Shown in pieces: positions 1-10,800 of a DNA stretch of 64,000 nucleotides; the first letter of the stretch is position 1, and every line of letters starts with the position of its first letter. Both the position numbers and the translations under genes were made by a program. The notes under the pieces were generated by a model. It ran no database searches, was not told the origin of the DNA, and saw only the letters and a list, made by a program, of their open reading frames with translations. This stretch comes from Candidatus Vicinibacter affinis. GTDB taxonomy: Bacteria; Bacteroidota; Bacteroidia; Chitinophagales; Saprospiraceae. Location: positions 434,001 through 498,000 of the forward strand of contig JADJNH010000005.1 of NCBI GenBank assembly GCA_016714365.1, given 5' to 3'.

Positions 1-1
1 T

Positions 2-3000
2 CCATATTCATGTTATGACGATTATATAGTAGAGGTAAGAGACTGGAAGGGAGGACCACTGATTGACCGTGAGCCTAACAGACGCGGGGTACAAATCAAT
101 GGAAATGACATAGGAAGAGAGTTAAAAATAACGATCATAGATCCAGTTACCGGCAACAGCTGTTGGGGCCATGGAAGAGTAGAAGATAAACTCGCTCCGA
201 AGATTTCTTGTCCGCTTACCAATGATGTATCATGTGGAACAAATACTAATCCTGGGGGACCACTTGGATTACCAACTGTCGAAGAAAATTGTGGTGGATA
301 TAGTTTGACATACAGGGATTTGACAACTTACGGTAGTTGCGGTGCTGGATTCTCAAGCATCATTCAGCGTACCTGGATTGCAATTGATGGTTCAGGAAAC
401 AGATCAGAATGCATTCAAAGTATCCGGATTAGACTCGGAGATTTATTTGAAGTAACAGTTCCATCGAACTATGACAATTTGGATCAGCCTGCGTTGGAAT
501 GTGATGAGAAGATAGACAGGAATAAGAATGTAACCCCACACATGGCGGATTTCCCTGAGTGCGTGGATGGCTATATATTAGACTCTGCGTTCTGGTTAGC
601 CAATCCTAATGCACCTGACCAATATCCAAACAGGAGGTTGCCGAGAGTGTTGGGCTGGAATTGTATAGACGATGTGAATGATCCACACTTTGGACATCCA
701 AGTCCTGATCCGGTGTATTATCCACAACACAGACAATGGTCACCGAACAATCCATTGTGCTGGGGTCCTGACCGCCACATCATGTGGGTAGGAACGGGAA
801 GACCTGGAGGAGCGGAGTGTTCAAACCTTACGGTAACATACAAGGACATCGTATTTGACCTGGCGACGCCGGGATGTGATGCAGGTCCGATCGGTTGCTA
901 CAAAGTATTGAGACAGTGGACAGTGATGGATTGGTGTACAAGCCAGTTGGGTGGTCATAATCAAATCATCAAGGTGATAGACGATGAAGGTCCACAGGTG
1001 TTGTATCCGGATAGTGCACGAGTGAACATGGAGAGCTGGACATGTACGGGAAGATGGGAGGTGCCTGCGCCATGGATATTGGACAATTGTTCAAATGAAG
1101 TACACTACACAGTGGAAGTGGACAATGGATCGGTATTAGGAGATGAGACAGCAGGATTTGTGGTATTGGATATGCCTGAGGGAATATACAATGGCTATAT
1201 AGTAGCGACGGATTGCTGTGGCAACATTACGAAGAAGCGAATAGTATTGAATGTAATAGACCGAGTACCACCGCAGGCAGTATGTAGAACAGCTACAGTA
1301 GTGAGTCTGAGTGGAAATCAGAGTCCATTGACGAATTATGCGAGATTGCATGCAGAGGATCTGGATGAAGGAAGTTTTGACAATTGTCAGCCGCATGTTT
1401 ACTTCAAGGTGATCAGAATGGCAGAATTACTGGGAACGAATAATGGAAGTAATTCAAACAATGTGGTAGCATGTCAGGGACGCAATGGAGATGACAACAG
1501 CATATTGGCAGGAAACCAGATCTATTTTGATGATTATACAGATTTCTGCTGTGCGGATGTAGGTACGAAGGTGATGGTCGTGTTGCGAGTGTTTGATGTA
1601 GATCCGGGAGCAGGACCTGTGACGCCGATCCGAATGACGAGTACCAGCAGTGTGTTGAACGGAAGGTTCAGCGACTGTATGGTAGAAGTAGAAGTACAAA
1701 ACAAGGCAGTGCCTACGGTAATCGCACCACCGAACATCGTGGTGAGCTGTTGGTTCTGGTTTGATGTAACGAAGTTGACGAATCCGAATGATGCGACCTT
1801 TGGTAAAGTAGTAACGAGCTTAACAGACAGAAGGAAAGTGGTGACCAAGGATTTGGTATGCTACAAATTCTGTGAGCGCAATGATTATACAGGTTACCCT
1901 GGATATGTACAGACGAATGCACAACCGAAACCTGCACCGAACCAGGCGTGTGAATACTATTATCAGTATTTTGATACGGCGCATTGGGACAGGAAGTATG
2001 AGTTGACCTGGGGCTTTGATGGATATGTATTGAGTCCATGTGGATCGACCCCTACGATTACGGTCAATGACCTGAGAGAATGTGGTCAGGGTGTGATCCA
2101 AAGGATCATCTCTACGACGGGACCTAACAACATCAATGTAACGGCGATACAGACAATCTGGGTAGTAGACTGCGATCCATTTTATATAGATGATGTGGCT
2201 TGCAACGATCCAAGATATACGGATTTATTGTGGCCAAACGGAGTATGTACGCAGACGCCGGTGACGTTGGATGGCTGTGGAGCAGATATTTCACCAGACA
2301 ATCCACAATTGGGCAGACCACAGGTGATCAATAATGCAGATGACAACTGTGCGTTGTTGTCGATAGAATATTTTGATGAGCAGTTTAACATAGAGCCAGA
2401 TGCATGCTTCAAGGTGTTGCGTAGATGGGTAGTGATCGACTGGTGTCAGTACGATCCATTCATCGATCCTGATCATGGAAGATGGGAGGCCTTACAGGTG
2501 ATCAAAGTAAGGGATCAAAACCGTCCGGTGGTGAGTTGCAGTGTGGGTCCATGTGAGCCTGCGAAAATCGACAGTAAGTTAGGCGTGTGTGTGGGACATA
2601 TAAGTTTGACGGCGAGTGCTACAGATAATTGCACACCGGTGGACTGGTTGTTCTGGGAGTATAAGATAGATGCATTCAATGATGGCAAGGGAGTACATGG
2701 AGGCTATGACTTCCGGGTAGGCACCTTGACCAGCAAACAATATGCAGCAGGAGATACGGTAGAATTCAGCCACAATCCATTTGCAGATGACAGTCACAAT
2801 CCATTCAACGCGAGTGGTACGTACCCGATAGGAATCCACAAGATCAAGTGGTTTGTAGAGGATGGTTGTGGCAATGTGGGAGTATGTGAGAGTTTGTTTG
2901 AGATCAAGGATTGCAAAGCACCGACACCATATTGTTTGACCGGCGTGATTACTGTGCCAATGCCAAGCAGCGGCTGTGTGGATATCTGGGCTAAGGATTT

Positions 3001-4471
3001 GGATAAGGGAAGTTATGACAACTGTACAAGCCAGGGAGATCTTAAATTTTATTTCGATGAAGATCCGACCAAACCATCACTTACGATTTGTTGTCAGGAT
3101 TTTGTGGACAAGAAGTTAAACGATGAAATAATCTTTGAAGTAGAACTTTGGGTTGAAGACGAAGAAGGAAATAAAGATTACTGTAAGACCATCATCGTTG
3201 TTCAGGACAACCAAAATATCTGCCCTAATGTAGGATCAGCTAAAGGTAAAATCACTGGTAACATTAAAACTGAGACTGGAGTTGAAACCAGACCAGTTGA
3301 AGTTAGTTTGTTCCACAATGGATCAATGATGAGGCAGATGATGGGTAGTCCATACAGCTTTAGTGATTTAATAATGGACGAAAACTATACGGTTAAACCA
3401 GAACGTGAAGATGAACCATCCAATGGAGTTACAACTCAGGACATCGTAAAAATCCAGAAACACATATTAGGACTTTCAGAGATTACAGATCCATATAAGT
3501 TGCTTGCGGCAGATGTGAATGCCAGCAAAACAATCACTGCATCGGATATGGCAGAATTGAGAAAGTTGATCTTGGGAATCAACAGTGAGTTCAAGAATGT
3601 GAAGAGCTGGACGTTTGTACCTGCAGGTTATGTATTTGCGGATCCAAAATCACCATGGGATGCACCAAGAAGTGCTGACTTGATGTTGGATCAAAGTAAG
3701 GTAATAGATTTCATATCCGTGAAGATGGGAGATGTAACTGGAGATTCCAGAGCAAACGGAGCCCAGAGCAGTCAGAGCAGGACAAGCGGCAGGTTGAGTT
3801 TTGAAATCAAAGACCAAGAAGTGATCGCAGGAGAAAGTTACCGGGTGAGCTTCAAGTCATCAGACTTCAGAAATATTTCCGGATATCAGTTTACGTTGAA
3901 GTTTGACGAGAACAGTTTGATGTATGAGGGAATAGAGTCTGGTGTATTGAAGACTACAGAAGCCAACTTTGGAACAAAGAGGATATCAGAAGGAATGTTG
4001 ACGACCAGCTGGAATGCCGATAAGGGAATAAGTTATGGTAAGGAGGAAGAATTGTTTGTAGTTAACTTCAGAGCAACCAGAAATGGAAAGCTGAGCAATC
4101 TACTTACAATTAACAGCAACCTGACGAGTGCGCAGGCCTACGATGAGAAGGACAATGTACTGGAGCCTGTAATGTTTGTGAGGACAGATAAGGGTATCGT
4201 AGAGAGCGGAGTATTCGAATTGTATCAAAACGAACCGAACCCATTCAGCAAAGAGACTGTGGTGAGCTATCGATTACCGGAATCAGGTGCTGTGAAATTG
4301 ACAGTATACGACGTGACAGGGAAAGTGCTTCGGGTGTATGAGATGAAAGGTCAGAAAGGATTGAATCATCAGCAGATCAGTAAAGGAGACTTGAATGCCA
4401 CCGGAGTATTGTATTATCAACTGGATGCTGCAGATCATACGGCTACCAGAAAGATGATATCTGTAGAGTAA
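2..4471 (+). CDS. Giant T9SS-secreted surface protein A (5' truncated by window)
   Basis: The frame is open from base 2 to the TAA at 4471, so the gene begins outside the window. An internal TTG at 305 is not the start, because residues encoded before it align with protein B (for example DNA for NGNDIGRELKITIIDP). In order the visible part has: a Cys/Trp-rich core with DWC and DNC motifs (to about nt 3230, family unrecognised, perhaps diverged HYR-like Ig folds); a small carboxypeptidase-regulatory-like segment (3240-3410); a dockerin-like pair of EF-hand helices (about 3415-3590, key residues D-V-N-A-S and S-D); a cohesin-like beta domain (about 3790-4190); and a T9SS type A sorting domain (about 4200-4471, starting at YQNEPNPF). 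By family knowledge the sorting domain directs outer-membrane export and cell-surface anchoring. The adhesive role is inference. It is nearly identical to the tail of protein B, interrupted by divergent patches. Confidence 0.9.
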   Translation, partial: PYSCYDDYIVEVRDWKGGPLIDREPNRRGVQINGNDIGRELKITIIDPVTGNSCWGHGRVEDKLAPKISCPLTNDVSCGTNTNPGGPLGLPTVEENCGGYSLTYRDLTTYGSCGAGFSSIIQRTWIAIDGSGNRSECIQSIRIRLGDLFEVTVPSNYDNLDQPALECDEKIDRNKNVTPHMADFPECVDGYILDSAFWLANPNAPDQYPNRRLPRVLGWNCIDDVNDPHFGHPSPDPVYYPQHRQWSPNNPLCWGPDRHIMWVGTGRPGGAECSNLTVTYKDIVFDLATPGCDAGPIGCYKVLRQWTVMDWCTSQLGGHNQIIKVIDDEGPQVLYPDSARVNMESWTCTGRWEVPAPWILDNCSNEVHYTVEVDNGSVLGDETAGFVVLDMPEGIYNGYIVATDCCGNITKKRIVLNVIDRVPPQAVCRTATVVSLSGNQSPLTNYARLHAEDLDEGSFDNCQPHVYFKVIRMAELLGTNNGSNSNNVVACQGRNGDDNSILAGNQIYFDDYTDFCCADVGTKVMVVLRVFDVDPGAGPVTPIRMTSTSSVLNGRFSDCMVEVEVQNKAVPTVIAPPNIVVSCWFWFDVTKLTNPNDATFGKVVTSLTDRRKVVTKDLVCYKFCERNDYTGYPGYVQTNAQPKPAPNQACEYYYQYFDTAHWDRKYELTWGFDGYVLSPCGSTPTITVNDLRECGQGVIQRIISTTGPNNINVTAIQTIWVVDCDPFYIDDVACNDPRYTDLLWPNGVCTQTPVTLDGCGADISPDNPQLGRPQVINNADDNCALLSIEYFDEQFNIEPDACFKVLRRWVVIDWCQYDPFIDPDHGRWEALQVIKVRDQNRPVVSCSVGPCEPAKIDSKLGVCVGHISLTASATDNCTPVDWLFWEYKIDAFNDGKGVHGGYDFRVGTLTSKQYAAGDTVEFSHNPFADDSHNPFNASGTYPIGIHKIKWFVEDGCGNVGVCESLFEIKDCKAPTPYCLTGVITVPMPSSGCVDIWAKDLDKGSYDNCTSQGDLKFYFDEDPTKPSLTICCQDFVDKKLNDEIIFEVELWVEDEEGNKDYCKTIIVVQDNQNICPNVGSAKGKITGNIKTETGVETRPVEVSLFHNGSMMRQMMGSPYSFSDLIMDENYTVKPEREDEPSNGVTTQDIVKIQKHILGLSEITDPYKLLAADVNASKTITASDMAELRKLILGINSEFKNVKSWTFVPAGYVFADPKSPWDAPRSADLMLDQSKVIDFISVKMGDVTGDSRANGAQSSQSRTSGRLSFEIKDQEVIAGESYRVSFKSSDFRNISGYQFTLKFDENSLMYEGIESGVLKTTEANFGTKRISEGMLTTSWNADKGISYGKEEELFVVNFRATRNGKLSNLLTINSNLTSAQAYDEKDNVLEPVMFVRTDKGIVESGVFELYQNEPNPFSKETVVSYRLPESGAVKLTVYDVTGKVLRVYEMKGQKGLNHQQISKGDLNATGVLYYQLDAADHTATRKMISVE
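462..3025 (+). repeat. Near-identical tract A1 (pairs with 19711-22274)
   Basis: At a constant offset of 19249 the DNA matches gene B at roughly 95% by eye, with runs of nearly 300 identical bases including synonymous sites (for example around 1318-1615 and 1716-2010). The flanks on both sides (about 196-450 and 3030-3520) diverge abruptly. Confidence 0.85.
3530..4471 (+). repeat. Near-identical tract A2 (pairs with 22779-23720)
   Basis: Second tract of very high identity to gene B at the same offset of 19249, covering the dockerin-like end, cohesin-like and T9SS sorting domains. The two tracts are separated by about 500 bp of diverged sequence. Confidence 0.85.
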
Positions 4472-4500
4472 TATTAATATTCAGAAAAAATTTCTACCTA

Positions 4501-4530
4501 AAAAGGGTTGCACAAATGCAACCCTTTTTT
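4501..4530 (+). terminator. Rho-independent terminator of gene A
   Basis: Perfect 12-bp stem (4501-4512 with 4517-4528), CAAA loop, followed by a T run. It lies 30 nt after the stop of gene A, so the three giant genes are probably transcribed separately. Confidence 0.9.
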
Positions 4531-4749
4531 GTTAATATAACTTTTTAATCAGGTATTAATTGTTTTCTGTTACAATGTTAAATATGTTCTAAAAAAAAAT
4601 ATTTATAAATGTTTCATGTAGTGGATGAACTTCGGTAACATGTACTAATTTTACGCATCCATTGCTCAATCTCAGAGTATTTTACCAAATTCTGAGTTAG
4701 GTTCAAAAGACGGAGCAAATCCAATCTTGATTTTAATTTAAGAATTTGC

Positions 4750-4786
4750 CAAATTAATTTTTGACTTAAGTCAAAAAATTAATTTG
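4750..4786. repeat. 37-bp inverted repeat in the leader of gene C
   Basis: Left arm 4750-4767 and right arm 4768-4786 are exact reverse complements except for one extra A in the right arm; the centre is GACTTAAGTC. It sits about 70 nt before the ATG of gene C. It could be a regulatory hairpin in the leader or a binding site for a dimeric regulator; its function is not shown by the sequence. Confidence 0.75.
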
Positions 4787-4854
4787 TTGTAATAATCTTA
4801 TATCTGAGATTTTGGTAAGATACCTATTGTATTAAAATAACGAATTTTAATCAT

Positions 4855-7800
4855 ATGGCGTATTTGCAACCAACCCCCTGCTTTAATTACTTATTGCCAA
4901 TAAGTAAAAAGATGGTTTATGCTTTGTTTTTCATTGTACTTGTACAAATGAAAATACAGGCACAAATTAAAAATATCAATACCGGTAATATTTATACCAC
5001 AATTCAATCTGCAATTGATGATGTTACAACTCTAGATGGACACACCATTACTGTTTTGGCAGGAGTTTATGCAGAAAATATTGTAGTAAGCAAGTCAGTT
5101 TCAATCCTTGGACCAAACGCAAACGTCGACCCATGCAGTGGAATACGTGCTGCAGAGGCAATAATTTTTTCTGGCTTGAGCTCAGTTTCCACAGCTGAAA
5201 TATTTCATGTTGCTGCTTCTAATGTTACCATACAAGGATTTACAATTGATGGAGACAACACTACTTTGATGAGTGGATTTCTTGGAACCAATGGTGCTGA
5301 TCTAGATGCTGCAGAAGGGGTGACAGTTTATGAGACAGGAGTAAATAATTTGAAAGTCTCAAATAATATCTTTCAAAATTTGTCATATTTTGGAGTTACG
5401 TTGTATGATTTTCCAGCTGCTATTCCTTCGAGCGGGCACTTAATTGAAAATAATAAATTCATTAATTTAGGAACCTATGACCTTAACTCTGGCGTAGCCT
5501 ATTGGGGAGGTGGAGTGTTGTTGTATAATAACCAATATGCTGAAGTTACCCATAATTGCATGGATAATGTTCGCATAGGGGTTCAAACTGGTAATTTTCA
5601 TCTTACAAATCCAGGTTCAATAAACTTCCAAAATATTTCTAACAATTTTATTGCAGCAAGAAGGCGAGGAATTTTTCATAATTTATTTTATGGCACTGCT
5701 TCACCTTTTTCAATCAATAATAATACAATAGTCGGCATTAATCATATTGATGAATTAGTTTGGGATGGACTATTAATTGCTTCTCAATCTGTAAATTCAA
5801 ATGTAACTGATAATAACATAGACGGAAGTGCAATATTGGGGAAACCCACAGAAGGAATTGAAGTTTGGAATGTTGATATTTTAAGTCCGGTTATTATAAG
5901 TGGAGGTGATGTCAGGGGTGTGACTACAGGAGTATTTGTAAATAATTTTGAAGGATACAGTTCCGATGCGCCAAATGGTGCTTATTGTGAAATAAGTAAT
6001 TTAAGTATCAATAATATTTCTGTCGGGGTGAGAATAACAGATAGCCCTTTAAGTTCTCATGCAGGAGTATCAGCTGTCATTAAAAATGATTGTGAAATCT
6101 TTGGTTCTTCAAACTTAGGAACTGGTATAAATGTTTCGGGAACGAATGCCAGCGTTTTTGTAATGGACAACGATGCTTCTATTCATGGATTTCAAATCGG
6201 TATAGAGGTAGATGGTTCCTATGCTGATATAAACAATAATCACATTTATAATAATGAAACAGGAATACGTTTTATTAATCTTGGTTATGGAAATGTTGTA
6301 GGTAATAATTTTAATGATAATCAAGATAATGCGACAGATCTCCTGATTGATCTAACAGGTGGTATGGTAAATGCTGCCGGCAACAATTGGTTTGCAGGGG
6401 ACATTCTTGGAGTTAATAACTTAAGCCAGAATGTAATTAATGCTGAATCTAATTATTGGGATCATCCATCAGGGCCATCTTCTGTTGGAGCGGGTAATGG
6501 GGTAATGGTATCTTCTAATGTATTGTATTGTCCATGGTTAAATGGACCGCCGCCTTTTGGGGTAGAAACAAATGCAATCGCAAGTTTTACATTTTCCGAA
6601 AATGGGGGACCGGCTCAAATAGCAAATATTATTAACAATGGTTTAGTAGATCCTGCAGAAGAAATATTTATTGATATTTGTGATGGAGGTAATTATCAAT
6701 GGAACTCAATTATTTCCAATGCAACTCATGTACATATAGCACAGGTTTCTTCTAATGGAAATATTGCTGGACTGAGTCAAAGTCCACCACCTACTGAAAT
6801 TGAACAGTTTGATGGTACAGTAGCTTCATTAAATGCTGCTTATTTTAATGGATCAACTAATTCCTTAAATTTATTAAATCCTCTTAACACAGGGACGGCA
6901 ACACAAGTGATGAGATTTTATAATGATGTTGATGTGAACGGCGATTTCGACCCTTCAATTGATTGTTATGGAGATCCAATAATTATTAATTATATTATTT
7001 CACCGGCCCCAGTATTACAAACAACAATTAATGGATTACAACTCACCGCGAACAATGATGGTTTGGATGAAAATGGTACGTTAGTTATCTGTAATTCTCA
7101 AACAAATAATTTATTTTTTACTCAATTTATTGATGTTAATAATACCATTCCATCAAACTTGCTAAAAGTTGAACAGTCATTTGTAAAAAATAATGTTTTA
7201 TTTGGCCCCGTAAATTCCATATTTGCGTTATCCTCCTTTTCACCAGCGTTCAGTAGAAATGCTTCATTAGTGAACCAACTATTACCTGGAACATTGAGTA
7301 TGAGTTTCAGGTTGTTTTTTGATGCAAATGATAACAATATTTTCGATTTGGGTGATTGCGCTGGAGATTGGTTGGAATACAATGTTAATGTTATTAACCC
7401 ACGATTGCAGACGTCTCTAAACGGCGTGATAGTAAATAGTAATAATGACGGGATTGATGATATTGCTAGTTTGACTCTTTGCAATGGTACAACAAACAAT
7501 CTGACGTTTAATTTCTTTAATGATCTTAACAATTCAGGTGTAACATTAAAGGCTTACCAGGAAATTTTAGGAGCTATAAATGTCTCATATCCATTTTGTT
7601 CAAATTGCTCGGCTGCCCTGGCTTCATTTAGTGGTGCGACTGGAACCATTGGCTTAATAAACCCTTTACTTCCTGGTTCACTCACTCTTAGGTTTAAGGT
7701 TTTTTATGATGCGAATAATAATAATTTGATAGATACTGATGAGTGTCCAGGAGATTGGGTAGTTTACAGTATCAATTTAGAAAATCCGGATCCGGTTTGT

Positions 7801-10800
7801 CCACCTATACAAAATGTCTCATGTACGGTAGATCTTTTAAATCCGGACCCTTCTTTGGTAGGCTTTGTCAATAACTGCTCTGGTAATGTCGTGCACTTAA
7901 GAGATGTTGTATCAAATCAAACTTGTCGTGACAGGTATACTTTAACGAGACGCTATGGAATTCAAATTTCTGGTATTATAGTGGATAGTTGTTCACAAAC
8001 TATTTTAGTGAATGATTTAACTGCACCAAGTGTGATTTGCCCAGCCCCCTTGACTGTATTTTGTGCGGCCGATGTTCCACCCGTGGACCCAGGATTAATT
8101 ATTTCGGCAGATCATTGCGGTAATTCAGGCATTGTAAATTCACATGTAAGTGATGAAATCAGCAATCAAAGTTGTGTAAACAATTTTATTGTTACAAGAA
8201 CTTATCAAGCAACTGATGTATGTGGAAATACGAAGACTTGCACCCAGACTATTACTGTGAATGATAATGTTGCACCGGTATCAATTTGCAAAAACATATT
8301 GATTGTTTATTTGGACAACTCCGGTAACGTGGAAATTTTGAGTTCTCAATTAGATGGGGGAAGTTATGATAATTGTAGCCAAAATGGAATATCAATTGTG
8401 GCAAGCGATACCATGTTCAATTGCGACGATATTGGTATTTTAAGCGTTACATTAACCGTATCCGACGTATGTGGAAATCAATCCGTCTGTAATTCTCAAA
8501 TTACAGTTTTGGATACTACACCTACCAGAATATTTTGTAGCAACCAATCAATAAATCTTTCACCCGGAGAATGTGATGCAATTCTTAATTATGTACCCTT
8601 AGTAACCAATTCTTTTTGTAATGCCAATCCATATTTAAATACAATTGATTCAAATACATACATGATAGGTAGACCCATTAAGGTAGGAGTACATCAGGTA
8701 TGTTATATAGTGATTGATCGTGCAGGCAATACTGCAAGTTGTTGTGCTCAGGTAACTGTAAACGAGTTTCCAAATGCAAGCAGAGAATTGGCATGCAATG
8801 GAAACGTTCAAATAAGTCTTGACGATTCTTGCGAAGTGACCATCAACGCAGACATGGTACTTGAAGGTGGCCAATATGGTTGTTATGACAAATATATAAT
8901 TGAGGTAAGACCTTGGAATGGCGGAGCATTAATTGACCGTAATCCAAATAAACCCGGAGTACAGATTGATTATAGGGATATTGGTAAGGAACTTAAAATT
9001 TCCATAATCGACCCTAGAACAGGAAACAGTTGTTGGGGCAAGGCATTTGTTGAAGACAAGTTGGCTCCTAAGATTATTTGCCCTCCAGATGCAGTTATTT
9101 TATGCAGCGTAGAGCCAATTCCATTGAATACAGGAACACCGTTAGTCATTGAAAAATGTGGCTCTTTTTCACTTACTTTTAAAGATGATATAATTCATGG
9201 GTCTTGCCAGGATGGGTACCAAAGCATCATCCACAGAACTTGGACTGCTATTGATGAATCTGGCAATAAATCAATTTGTGTTCAAAACTTAACCATAAGT
9301 TTAGGGGACTTGACACAAGTTAAAGATCCACATAATTACGATGATCATGACAAACCAACCTTGTCTTGCAATGAAAAAAGAGACACATCAAAGAGGATAG
9401 TAAATCACATGGTTAATGCACCACTATGTGTTGATGGGTATTTGCTTGATTCAGTTTACTGGAATGCAAATGCTGGTCAACCTGATATTTACCCAAATAG
9501 AAGAATTCCACGAATTTTAGGATGGAACTGGATTCAGAATCAATCGGATCCAAATTTTGGACACCCTAGTCCTGATGATGTATTTTATCCTACTCATCAC
9601 GCGTGGGATGTTCAAAATCCTGTTTGTTGGGGTCCTGACCAACACGTCATGTGGCATGGTACTGGCCGGCCATCAGTTGACGGTTGTGACAATCTTGCGC
9701 TTTCCTATCAGGACATATTTTTTGACTTGGCTACTCCAGGCTGTAAAGCCGGTGTTGCTGGTTGTTATAAAATTGTCAGACAATGGACAATTCTTGATTG
9801 GTGTACCGGTCAGGTAAAAGAATTAAATCAGATTATTAAAGTTATTGATAAAATTGGTCCTGAAATTATATATCCAGATAGCATCACCGTTAATATGAGC
9901 CCATGGGTGTGTTTAGGAGAATGGCAGGTAGCTACACCTTGGATTGCTGATAATTGCAGCAATGAAATTCATTTTTCTGTAGAAGTAGAATTTGGAACCA
10001 TTATCGGTGATGAGGTGACTGGATATCTGGCAATGAATTTACCACCAGGAATTCAGAATGGATACATTGTGGCGACTGACTGTTGTGGCAATGTCACAAA
10101 AAAACAAGTTGTCTTAAATATTTTGGATGAAACTCCACCACAAGCTGTTTGTCAAACCAGAACAGTGGTGAGTATTGTGTCAAGCCATGGATTTGATCCA
10201 ATCGGTAAGGCTTATGCAGTTTCTTTTGATGATGGATCTTTTGACAACTGTAATCCGCATGTATTTTTTAAAGTAATCAGAATGTCTGAATTATTGGGAA
10301 CCCGGAATGGTTCGCAGAGTTCCAATCTAATTTCTTGCAGTGGTTTAAATGGAGATGATGATAATAGAGTATTAGGAAATCAAATATATTTCGATGATGA
10401 AATCAAATTCTGTTGTGAGGATATCGGAAAGAGAATACAGGTTGTTTTTAGAGTTTTTGATTTAAATCCAGGAACAGGACCTGTTATTCCAGGATTGATG
10501 AATCAGGGTGGATTTCTGGACAAACATTTTAGCGACTGTATGGTGGAAGTTGATGTACAGGATAAAGTAATTCCAAGTATTATACCTCCTCCTGATGTAG
10601 TCGTAAGTTGTGCGTTTTGGTTCGATGTGAACAACATTTCGAATATAAATGATTCACTTTTTGGACGTGTGGTCAGTAATTATATTGATAGAAGAGAAGT
10701 TAAAACAAACGATGTGGTATGCGCTCAATATTGTGAGCCAAATACACTTACGGGTTACAAAGGGTTCATATCAGGAAATCCGCTTCCAAAACCAGTATCC

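Larger units (their letters stand above)
4472..4854. other. Intergenic region between giants A and C
   Basis: A stretch of 383 bp with no gene. It holds the terminator of gene A and a long AT-rich inverted repeat (4750-4786). I could not find a convincing TTTG-N19-TAnnTTTG promoter for gene C; the nearest match, TAATTTTA at 4646-4653, has one mismatch and no good upstream box. Confidence 0.6.

Noticed and set aside
1136..2839. Several minus-strand frames inside gene A, repeated at the same places in gene B (20340-22243)
   Set aside because: Their duplication follows from the A/B identity; products have no domain or start signals.
305..4471. Gene A starting at the TTG at 305
   Set aside because: The frame is open from base 2 and the upstream residues align with protein B, so the gene starts outside the window.
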